The notes below the pieces were generated by a model. It was not told the DNA's origin and ran no database searches. It was given only the letters and a program-made list of their open reading frames with translations. Below, one piece after another: positions 1-5,592 of a stretch of DNA of 5,592 nt; position 1 is the stretch's first letter, and each line of letters opens with the position of its first letter. The translations under genes and the position numbers were made by a program. Origin of the DNA: UBA4416 sp043718985 (GTDB lineage Bacteria; Bacteroidota; Bacteroidia; B-17B0; Aurantibacillaceae); contig JAYSUQ010000063.1 of assembly GCA_043718985.1 (NCBI GenBank), positions 1 to 5,592 of the forward strand, written 5' to 3'.

Positions 1-1
1 T

Positions 2-63
2 CTGTGAAATGAGGGCATATTGAGAAATTTTTGAAACTTTTTTCAAAAATATGCTTTTCACAG
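2..63. terminator. Long segmented inverted repeat, possible transcription terminator
   Basis: Three nested arms pair around a 4-base loop. Bases 2-9 (CTGTGAAA) match 56-63 (TTTCACAG), 15-20 (GCATAT) match 49-54 (ATATGC), and 29-36 (TTTTGAAA) match 41-48 (TTTCAAAA), with loop CTTT at 37-40. All 22 pairs are perfect. The unpaired bases are 10-14, 21-28 and the single base 55, so the bulges are almost all on one side. It begins 37 bases past the stop of the 137-residue gene, where the minus-strand transcript should end. On the minus strand the inner stem is followed by a short T-rich run (TTTCTC), which is weak for an intrinsic terminator. It could instead be a bidirectional terminator shared with a gene beyond the left edge, or a small repeat element. 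The pairing is seen directly; the role is inferred. Confidence 0.4.
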
Positions 64-99
64 GCATTTATTTTTTTGTTAACTTTCGGATAGTTGTGA

Positions 100-513
100 C
101 TATTTATGTACTTTTTTACAATCTGGAAAAATTACAATATCACACAAATCGGGTAATGTTTCGCTATGCCCATCATCATTAGTTGCTACAATATTTTGCA
201 AACAAATTTTAGTTGCTAGCTTTTGTTTTTTTGTTAAAAATTTAATTGTTTTTTCGGGAAAGGTGTTTCCAATTACGGGTGCTTTAAAATTATTTTTACC
301 ATCGTTGTAATAAATAGAAAACGATTTAATAGCTTTTTCGTGTGGGTTGCCATATTTATCAAAAGCCACAACTTTATATTCACTTTCATCAAAGGCAGCT
401 TTAACAAAGGTGTTTTCTTTTTTTATTTTAATAGATTTTACCTCGCTTACTTGTTGCGAAAAACCAGTTAAGGCTATCGTTAATAAACATAAAATGAGTG
501 CGCTTGATTTCAT
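100..513 (-). CDS. Small exported protein of unknown function (137 aa)
   Basis: I do not recognise this as a named family. Residues 1-20 form a signal peptide: a short basic start (MKSS), a hydrophobic core (ALILCLLTIALTG), and a likely cut near FSQ-Q. The mature part (about 117 residues) reads as beta-rich, with strands around YKVVAFD (46-52), KSFSIYYN (63-70), KICLQNIVAT (102-111) and CDIVIF (124-129). It has three cysteines after the signal (C104, C124, C132), so at most one disulfide pair leaves one free. The layout of a strand, then TKKQKLATKICLQNI, then a DDGH turn and a PDLCDIVIF strand loosely recalls the GldM C-terminal domain, in which a basic-residue block precedes a strand and a PDG-type turn. 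That likeness is from memory and weak. The start is ATG with A at -3 and no Shine-Dalgarno sequence. It lies 20 bases after the 170-residue gene, so the two are probably co-transcribed. The stop is TAG. Confidence 0.8.
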   Translation of the reverse strand: MKSSALILCLLTIALTGFSQQVSEVKSIKIKKENTFVKAAFDESEYKVVAFDKYGNPHEKAIKSFSIYYNDGKNNFKAPVIGNTFPEKTIKFLTKKQKLATKICLQNIVATNDDGHSETLPDLCDIVIFPDCKKVHK

Positions 514-533
514 AATAGTTTTAACAAATTGTT

Positions 534-1046
534 TTATGCAATTAATTTATCATTAATAAAGGCAATCATATCTGTAACCGAATGGTTAGGCTCGTTTACT
601 TTTGTTAATTTGGTAATTGCTTTTTTTAAATCGTTAGGTTGCAATTCTGTTTCCATTTCTTGTATAACAGTTAATGCTTCAAAAGATACAAGTAAATCGT
701 TTTTACAAACCAAGTCGATAAAAAATAAAAAATGCTCGCTAAAATCTAATCCAGTTTCCCAACAGGCGGCAATTAAAATGGCTTTTTGTTCTGTTTTTTT
801 TGATTTGGTAATTGCATTCATTAAAAACAATTGTGCTTTTAATTCTTTTAAAGCTACTAAGGCTTCATCTTTTTCTTCTCTATTTCGATTAGTACTTACT
901 AATATGGTAACATAATCGGCTAATTCAATTTCTTTTTTTGAAGAGTTGCCATCACCAATAATTATGGTTGAGTATTCTTTTTCATCAAATAATTTTTCGG
1001 GATTAATAGTTGGTGTTAAATCTAAGTCTAAATCGTCGTCTATCAT
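534..1046 (-). CDS. Unrecognised helical cytoplasmic protein (170 aa)
   Basis: No family is recognised. There is no signal peptide and no membrane helix, so the protein is probably cytoplasmic. The first 12 residues are very acidic (MIDDDLDLDLTP) and probably disordered. A short mixed region follows (EYSTIIIGDGNSSKKEIELAD, about 25-44). From about residue 55 onward it reads as successive amphipathic helices, roughly 57-80, 84-97, 101-114, 117-132, 137-149 and 155-168. These are broken by short polar turns (SKKTEQ, LQPND, NEPNHS), a pattern like HEAT or ARM helical arrays but with no clear repeat. W96, C95 and C114 sit in the most hydrophobic helices. Such arrays usually bind other proteins; that role is inference only. 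The start is ATG with A at -3. An 83-base gap separates it from the LytTR regulator upstream, and the small exported protein follows 20 bases downstream. Confidence 0.8.
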   Translation of the reverse strand: MIDDDLDLDLTPTINPEKLFDEKEYSTIIIGDGNSSKKEIELADYVTILVSTNRNREEKDEALVALKELKAQLFLMNAITKSKKTEQKAILIAACWETGLDFSEHFLFFIDLVCKNDLLVSFEALTVIQEMETELQPNDLKKAITKLTKVNEPNHSVTDMIAFINDKLIA

Positions 1047-1129
1047 ATTTATAATTTTTATCGTGTTGTTTTAACTATTGTGAATTTTTATTTAAAAATA
1101 AGAAATTAATAACCTTTAATACTTGCCAA

Positions 1130-1843
1130 TTATAACCCCATCATATCTTTTAATTTAACGGCTTGCCTACGCGATATTTCAACCTGCTGGCCACCTTTTA
1201 ATTTAACCATTAAACCACCATTAAACCAGGTTTCAATTCCTTCAATCCAACTTAAATTAATAATGTGTTTACGGCTTGCTCTAAAAAAATATTTTTCGTT
1301 TAATCGTTCCTCTAAACTATTTAAGCTGCGTAAAATTAACGGTCTAAATGTATCAAAATAAACACGTACATAGTTTCCTTCACTTTCAAATAAACGCACT
1401 GTGTTTAAGCGTACAAACCAAGTTTTTTCGCCATCTTTAATAAATACCTGATCGTTTTCGGTTAGTGGAGTTGTATTTTCTTTTTTTTCGTAAACATCTT
1501 TTGCCGTTAATTTTTTTATGGTTTCGGCAAGTCTTTCGGGCGATACTGGTTTTAATAAATAATCATACGCATTTACCTCAAATGCTTTTAAGGCGTACTC
1601 ATCGTAAGCAGTAACAAATACTACATCAGCTAAGGCCGATACCTCCTCAATTAGCTCTAAACCCGATTTACCTGGCATTTGTATGTCTAAAAAAATAACA
1701 TCAGGGTTAAGCTCAGCTATTTTTTCTTTTGCAGTTTGTGCGTTGTTACATTCGGCAATAATTTCAATTTCTTTATGTGCAGCTAACAAGTTTCTCAATT
1801 CTTGTCTTGCCAATCGTTCGTCATCAACTATAATTGCTTTCAT
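1130..1843 (-). CDS. LytTR-family response regulator (LytR/AlgR type)
   Basis: This is a cytoplasmic transcription regulator of 237 residues, the usual length for the family. The receiver domain covers about 1-117. The acidic pocket is D7-D8 (IIVDDER), the phospho-acceptor is D53 (DVIFLDIQMPG), and the switch and lysine residues are T78 (FVTAYDEYA) and K98 (YLLKPV). After a linker of about 15 residues, the LytTR DNA-binding domain spans about 131-237. It carries the typical ESEGNYVRVY strand (153-162), the FRASRKHIINLSWI segment (187-200) and the closing EISRRQAVKLK motif (222-232). LytTR proteins bind direct repeats upstream of their targets. The target here is unknown, and I found no obvious paired site in the short gaps. 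The start follows the kinase stop by 14 bases (leader CTAAAAATAAG), so it is translated from the same transcript as its partner. No key residue is missing. Confidence 0.96.
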   Translation of the reverse strand: MKAIIVDDERLARQELRNLLAAHKEIEIIAECNNAQTAKEKIAELNPDVIFLDIQMPGKSGLELIEEVSALADVVFVTAYDEYALKAFEVNAYDYLLKPVSPERLAETIKKLTAKDVYEKKENTTPLTENDQVFIKDGEKTWFVRLNTVRLFESEGNYVRVYFDTFRPLILRSLNSLEERLNEKYFFRASRKHIINLSWIEGIETWFNGGLMVKLKGGQQVEISRRQAVKLKDMMGL

Positions 1844-1857
1844 CTTATTTTTAGCAT

Positions 1858-2886
1858 TTAATTTATTATTATTAGTTTACTAATCACTTGTTCGTGATTT
1901 AAATTTTCAATTTTAAATAGTGCTTTATCTCCATACAGGTATTTTAATCTATTAGTTGTATTTTCTAATCCAAAGCCTAAATCGCTCACAACTGCGTGGT
2001 TTAATTGGCCAGTATTTATAATGGTTATGTGTAATTGATTATTTATTAATTTACATGTTATATAAATTTGCCCACCCTCGGGTAATTTACTAATACCGTG
2101 TTTAATACCGTTTTCTACCAATGTTTGTATCATCATTGGTGGTATTAATTGTGTTAATGTTTGTTCATCAATATCTAATGTATAAAGTAATCGTTCTTCA
2201 AATCTTATATGTTCTAAAGCTAAGTAATCTTCTACTAAAGTTAACTCATCGTTTAGGGTTATAAATTTATTTTTATGCATTAGTAATGTGTTTCGCAAAA
2301 TATTAGAAAGTTGTGTAATTGCCGTTTTTGCTTTTTTAGGATCTTCGTCAATCAGGGCTCTAATACTGTTCATACTATTAAACATAAAGTGCGGGTTTAG
2401 CTGCGACTTTAGTTTATTTAATTCTATTTCTTTTGATGCTGCTTCGAGTTTTAAATTTTGAATTTCGGTGTTTTTATAATTAATAAAAAAATGAAATCCA
2501 AAATAAATAAGCGACCAAAAAATAAAAATAACCGATAGGTTTAATATGTTTGATGCTGCTGCTACTAAACTAAAGTGATATGAAACAATGCCAAACATGA
2601 CTGCAATAGCTATGTTTAAAAAGAAAAACAAAACAGATTGAATTATGCCTGTAACTATTATTAATGGAATTTGTTTGTAAATAGATATTTTTAAAACATG
2701 GTATCGTACAATTAAATACCTAAAAAAATGAGTTATGACTATACCAACTGGTAACCAAGTTAAATAAATTAATACATCTTTTAGGTTGGTTGTATTACTT
2801 AATTTAAAAAATATAAAATTAATAGATACATAAAATATCCATCCAAAAAACTGGCAAAGCCAATAGGTATTTGGTTTTTTAAACAT
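1858..2886 (-). CDS. LytS-type membrane sensor histidine kinase
   Basis: This is the sensor partner of the downstream LytTR regulator; it should autophosphorylate on histidine and pass phosphate to D53. With the start used here it has 342 residues. Four membrane helices lie at about 9-29, 38-61, 73-101 and 108-136, with no large extracellular sensing domain. A coiled-coil linker (137-162) leads to the His_kinase box LNPHFMFNSMN, with H166 as phospho-acceptor. The ATPase domain follows, with N-box LVENGIKHG (N259) and G-box GFGLENTTNRL (304-314). The frame can be extended 7 codons upstream to a TTG at 2907, but this would overlap the peptidase gene. ATG at 2886 sits 2 bases after the peptidase stop (TAA-AA-ATG), has A at -3, and gives a natural N-terminus (MFKKPNTYW). 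The four-helix sensor suggests the signal is sensed in or near the membrane; that is inference. Confidence 0.95.
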   Translation of the reverse strand: MFKKPNTYWLCQFFGWIFYVSINFIFFKLSNTTNLKDVLIYLTWLPVGIVITHFFRYLIVRYHVLKISIYKQIPLIIVTGIIQSVLFFFLNIAIAVMFGIVSYHFSLVAAASNILNLSVIFIFWSLIYFGFHFFINYKNTEIQNLKLEAASKEIELNKLKSQLNPHFMFNSMNSIRALIDEDPKKAKTAITQLSNILRNTLLMHKNKFITLNDELTLVEDYLALEHIRFEERLLYTLDIDEQTLTQLIPPMMIQTLVENGIKHGISKLPEGGQIYITCKLINNQLHITIINTGQLNHAVVSDLGFGLENTTNRLKYLYGDKALFKIENLNHEQVISKLIIIN

Positions 2887-2891
2887 TTTTA
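2884..2891 (-). promoter_or_regulatory. Stop-start junction deciding the kinase start
   Basis: On the minus strand the peptidase stop TAA (2891-2889), two A bases and the kinase ATG (2886-2884) run together as TAAAAATG. A ribosome finishing the peptidase could restart here directly, which would keep the two proteins in step. There is no Shine-Dalgarno sequence; the A-run fits the A-rich start contexts of Bacteroidota. This makes the ATG a better start than the in-frame TTG at 2907-2905, which has no comparable context. Translational coupling is inferred from spacing. Confidence 0.6.
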
Positions 2892-4733
2892 GTCTAGTCC
2901 CAACCAAGCCTTACGTGCAGTTAGTTGTTGCTCAGTGGCACTTTGGTTAAGTTCAATACTATCATATTCGGTTACTAAAACTGGTTTTACTTTCGCTTTT
3001 AATGTTTTAATAGTTTGGTTACCTTGTTTATCTTTTCGCATTACATCTACAACAAGTTTATCCCCTTTTTTTGCATTATCAATAAATTGGCCAAGCACCT
3101 CTTGTGCATTTTCTTTCATTAACTTACGGTTATTAAAGGTTATAATTTCATCGCCTTGTTTAAACTTTAATTTTTTTCCAAATGCATCTAAATTATCTAG
3201 TTTAACAACTATTAGCCTGTTTGTTTCATCATTTACAACAATGTTAATGCCACCAAGTGTTACTTGTTGTGATGTAGTTTTTTCGTTATAAATTAAACCT
3301 ACCATTGCAAACACATCTTTAAAAGGTAATGGTTTATTGCCTGCTACATAGTTATTTAAAAAGTAACGAATTTCCTTGTAACTTAATTTTTCAATGTCAT
3401 CAAACAAATCATCATCATTAAACGAATATGTTTTGCCATATTTTTTTGATAAATCAATCATTAAATTTTGTGTACCATATTTGCCATTGCTATAATACCG
3501 CAACATTACATCTAAACACATTCCAATTAATGCGCCTTTTTCGTAAACATTATTGTATTCTTTTTTATATTTATCTAACACATATTTACTCATAACGGTA
3601 AATGGCACGGTATCATTATAGTTTTCTCGTGCTGTGCGCATTTTGCCAATCATTTTATCAAAAAATGTTTCAATTTGTGTTAAACCAGTTTTTGCTTGCA
3701 TGTGATGGGCAGCATATTCGGTTAAGCCTTCATATAACCACAAATGCTTGCTCATTACGGGATTATTAAAATCAAACTCACCAATTTCTTTTGAGTGAAT
3801 ATTTAAGGGCGTTACTATATGAAAAAACTCGTGCGATGCGATGTCTTTTATTTCTTGCCCTAGCAGCGTTGTATCGCCTTCGGTTAATACATAAAATGAT
3901 GAGTAAGAGTGCTCCAACGCACCATTAGAGCCACTTAATGTTGGCTTATCTGTAAAATAAAATAAAAAGGCATACTTATCTATTGGTAATTCGCCACCTA
4001 AATAATTGGCTTGTGCATTTAGTAATTGTTGTAAATTTTGAGCAATAAATGCTGATGTTATTTGTTTGTTAACTGAGTATACCGATACTAATATTTTTGA
4101 CTTGCCAATATTAATAACTGTTGTATCGGGTTGGCAATATAAAATTGGCGAATCAACTAAATCATGATAATTGTAAATTGAAATTACATCTTTAGTTGTA
4201 CCTAATTTAATATTAGCAATACTTGTAGATGGATAAAAGCCTTCGGGTTTTGTAAATTCTAAAATAAAATTTGTTTGAATGTAGTTTTTAAAATAACCGA
4301 AAAAGCCATGTGTGTTTAACGAAAATAGTTTACCTTCTTCTATATTTGTTCCGCCTGGTTCAAACACAATTTTTTCTTTAATATTTGTATCGTAAGTATC
4401 TTCTACATCGTAACTAATTTGTTCAATTAGATTTGCTGGCGATAGTTTGTACGAGTTTTTATCAAGTAATTGTATGTTAATTATTATACCATTTTTACCT
4501 TTTACTTTAAAGTTAGATACAAAACGACCAAAGTCATAAACATCGTAAGTACCTGGTACCATTGCCGGAAACATAAAAACAATTTCGTTTTCATTTATAT
4601 CTGGTGGCGTTAGAGTAACCGTTAGTTTATCATTACTTGCTTTAGTTAAATCAACACTATAATGATAATCGGCGTCGGCAAAAATTTTAATTGTTGTTAT
4701 AAAAAATAAAAATAAATAGCTGAATTTTAGCAT
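2889..4733 (-). CDS. Exported M61-family metallopeptidase with C-terminal PDZ domain
   Basis: This is a zinc aminopeptidase-like protein of the M61 (glycyl aminopeptidase) family, 614 residues, normal for the family. A signal peptide (1-21: MLKFSY, a hydrophobic core, then A-D-A before D22) sends it to the periplasm or outside. An N-terminal beta domain (about 23-215) contains the typical FMFPAMVPGTYDVYDFGRF segment (53-71). The catalytic domain carries every expected element: GALEH (271-275) for substrate amine binding, HEFFH (301-305; H301 and H305 bind zinc, E302 is the base), the third ligand E335 in LWLYEGLTEY, and Y397 in VYEKGAL, matching the catalytic tyrosine of M1/M61 enzymes. A divergent PDZ domain covers about 492-585 (LKFKQGDEIITFNNRKL). 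The usual M61 form of the first motif is GGLEH; alanine here is a mild change. The substrate is unknown. It lies 30 bases after the CPBP gene and 2 bases before the kinase. Confidence 0.95.
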   Translation of the reverse strand: MLKFSYLFLFFITTIKIFADADYHYSVDLTKASNDKLTVTLTPPDINENEIVFMFPAMVPGTYDVYDFGRFVSNFKVKGKNGIIINIQLLDKNSYKLSPANLIEQISYDVEDTYDTNIKEKIVFEPGGTNIEEGKLFSLNTHGFFGYFKNYIQTNFILEFTKPEGFYPSTSIANIKLGTTKDVISIYNYHDLVDSPILYCQPDTTVINIGKSKILVSVYSVNKQITSAFIAQNLQQLLNAQANYLGGELPIDKYAFLFYFTDKPTLSGSNGALEHSYSSFYVLTEGDTTLLGQEIKDIASHEFFHIVTPLNIHSKEIGEFDFNNPVMSKHLWLYEGLTEYAAHHMQAKTGLTQIETFFDKMIGKMRTARENYNDTVPFTVMSKYVLDKYKKEYNNVYEKGALIGMCLDVMLRYYSNGKYGTQNLMIDLSKKYGKTYSFNDDDLFDDIEKLSYKEIRYFLNNYVAGNKPLPFKDVFAMVGLIYNEKTTSQQVTLGGINIVVNDETNRLIVVKLDNLDAFGKKLKFKQGDEIITFNNRKLMKENAQEVLGQFIDNAKKGDKLVVDVMRKDKQGNQTIKTLKAKVKPVLVTEYDSIELNQSATEQQLTARKAWLGLD

Positions 4734-4763
4734 AATAAAAAATAGTTGAATTTAAAATTGAAT

Positions 4764-5592
4764 TTACTTTAGTAATAATTTAAAATTAGTGAGTTTATAT
4801 TTTTTATATAAAATAAAAAAACAAATACTTGCCATTACCAGCCAGGTTAAAAATTCGCTTGCAGGGTTTTCGGTTGATGTATAAAAAATAGCATCGGTTT
4901 GTAGTACCGAACTTTTACTACAAACTAACAAACTCGATAGTAAATTATTTGCACAATGTATTCCCATTGCAAGTTCGGTTCCTTCATCTAACAACGTTAA
5001 AACTCCTAAAAAAGCACCAAACAAAATGTAGTAAGGCATCATTATTAGTAAACCGTGTGCTTTTGCTTCGGGGTTAGATGCGTGCATTAAGCCAAACAAA
5101 ACCGATGTAATAATTAACGGCGATAGTGCGTTTTTAAATGCTAATCCAAATCCTTGTAATAAATAACCTCTAAATAAAATTTCTTCGGTAGCAGTTTGTA
5201 TTGGTATTAATAATGCCGCTACTACAAACAATAAGGCAAATTTACTCGCATTAAATTGTAATGTTAAATTTTGTGGTGCAATAATATATGATACAACTGT
5301 TAAACCAATTAATAATAATGCCCAAATAGAAAAACCATAAAAATAACGTTTCCATCTTATGGTTTCAAAACCTGTTATCACAGATGTTATATTTTTTTTA
5401 TGAAAAATTTTTAATGCCATTGCTAAAAATAATAATGTAAACACAAACATTCCCATCATTAATGCTAATAGTAACGAGCGATTAATGCCTAGTGTATCGG
5501 GGTTAAAAAGTAAATTAGGATTTTTTGTGATTTCAGCCATACTAATGCCTTTGCTTGTTGCTGCTGCCATAAGTGGTATCATCATTATTAAC
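4764..5592 (-). CDS. CPBP-family intramembrane metalloprotease, 5' end cut by window
   Basis: This is a multi-pass membrane protein of the CPBP (Abi/CAAX-like, PF02517) glutamic-type intramembrane protease family. Counting from the ATG at 5585 (273 residues), it has all three family motifs: EEILFR (134-139; E134, E135, R139), FGLMH (164-168; H168) and HCANN (210-214; H210, N214). Membrane helices lie at about 36-60, 84-103, 116-131, 153-167, 181-200, 205-221 and 245-261. The frame stays open to the window edge, with codons for Leu and Ile just before MMIPLMAAA. That hydrophobic run looks like the end of a first membrane helix, so the true start is probably outside the window and 5585 is only an internal Met; the feature is therefore given as partial. 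Family members process prenylated proteins or act as bacteriocin-immunity or stress proteases; the role here is not known. The M61 gene follows 30 bases after its TAA stop. Confidence 0.92.
   Translation of the reverse strand, partial: LIMMIPLMAAATSKGISMAEITKNPNLLFNPDTLGINRSLLLALMMGMFVFTLLFLAMALKIFHKKNITSVITGFETIRWKRYFYGFSIWALLLIGLTVVSYIIAPQNLTLQFNASKFALLFVVAALLIPIQTATEEILFRGYLLQGFGLAFKNALSPLIITSVLFGLMHASNPEAKAHGLLIMMPYYILFGAFLGVLTLLDEGTELAMGIHCANNLLSSLLVCSKSSVLQTDAIFYTSTENPASEFLTWLVMASICFFILYKKYKLTNFKLLLK

Noticed and set aside
1088..1101. AT-only inverted repeat TTATTT / AAATAA after the regulator gene, as a terminator
   Set aside because: It has no G-C pair, a 2-base loop and no distinct T-run; such matches are expected by chance in sequence this AT-rich.
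2935..3291. Plus-strand open frame of 118 codons inside the peptidase gene
   Set aside because: It lies wholly opposite the M61 PDZ coding region and shows no domain or start context; it is a shadow. The same holds for plus-strand frames at 347-556, 529-915 and 1683-1883.
4746..4765. Direct repeat TTGAATTT twice, 12 bases apart, between the CPBP and M61 genes, as a regulator site
   Set aside because: It partly covers the CPBP stop codon, uses low-complexity bases and does not resemble a known LytTR repeat, so it is probably chance.
1..5592. A defence, toxin-antitoxin or mobile system
   Set aside because: No transposase, integrase, nuclease, CRISPR repeat, tRNA or att-like repeat is visible. 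CPBP proteins are sometimes called Abi, but nothing else here suggests phage defence.
4764..5592. CPBP protein as a bacteriocin-immunity factor
   Set aside because: No bacteriocin precursor with a double-glycine leader and no export gene is next to it in the window; the family is used for many other roles.

Overview
The window looks like a piece of an AT-rich Bacteroidota chromosome. The support is indirect. The coding sequence is rich in AAA, TTA and AAT codons. No start codon has a Shine-Dalgarno sequence, and every start has an A-rich or T-rich leader with A at position -3. The families present (M61 glycyl-aminopeptidase-like protease with a PDZ domain, LytS/LytTR sensor-regulator pair, CPBP membrane protease) are also common together in this phylum. 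The order or genus cannot be fixed from this sequence alone.

All six genes lie on the minus strand, so the transcription order runs from high to low coordinates. It starts with a CPBP-family intramembrane metalloprotease, cut by the right window edge (4764-5592). Next come an exported M61 metallopeptidase with a C-terminal PDZ domain (2889-4733), a four-helix LytS-type histidine kinase (1858-2886) and its LytTR response regulator (1130-1843). Two unrecognised proteins follow: a 170-residue helical cytoplasmic one (534-1046) and a 137-residue exported one (100-513). The gaps in that order are 30, 2, 14, 83 and 20 bases. The first four genes therefore look like one transcription unit, the last two look like a pair, and the 83-base gap is the most likely place for a new promoter or an operon break. 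A long imperfect hairpin at 2-63 lies just downstream of the last gene and may end transcription.

Kinase and regulator are clearly partners: the kinase carries the LNPHF phospho-acceptor box, and the regulator has D53 plus a LytTR DNA-binding domain. The M61 stop and the kinase start are only 2 bases apart, which ties the peptidase to the signalling pair. A reasonable inference, not shown by sequence, is that the pathway responds to envelope or peptide status and that the two proteases act in the same compartment or on linked substrates. Nothing here amounts to a clearly new system. The points most worth checking are the peptidase-kinase coupling, a possible GldM-C-terminus-like fold in the small exported protein, the unknown 170-residue protein, and the segmented inverted repeat at the left edge. 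There is no RNA gene, CRISPR array, insertion sequence or gene-free stretch over 300 bases.
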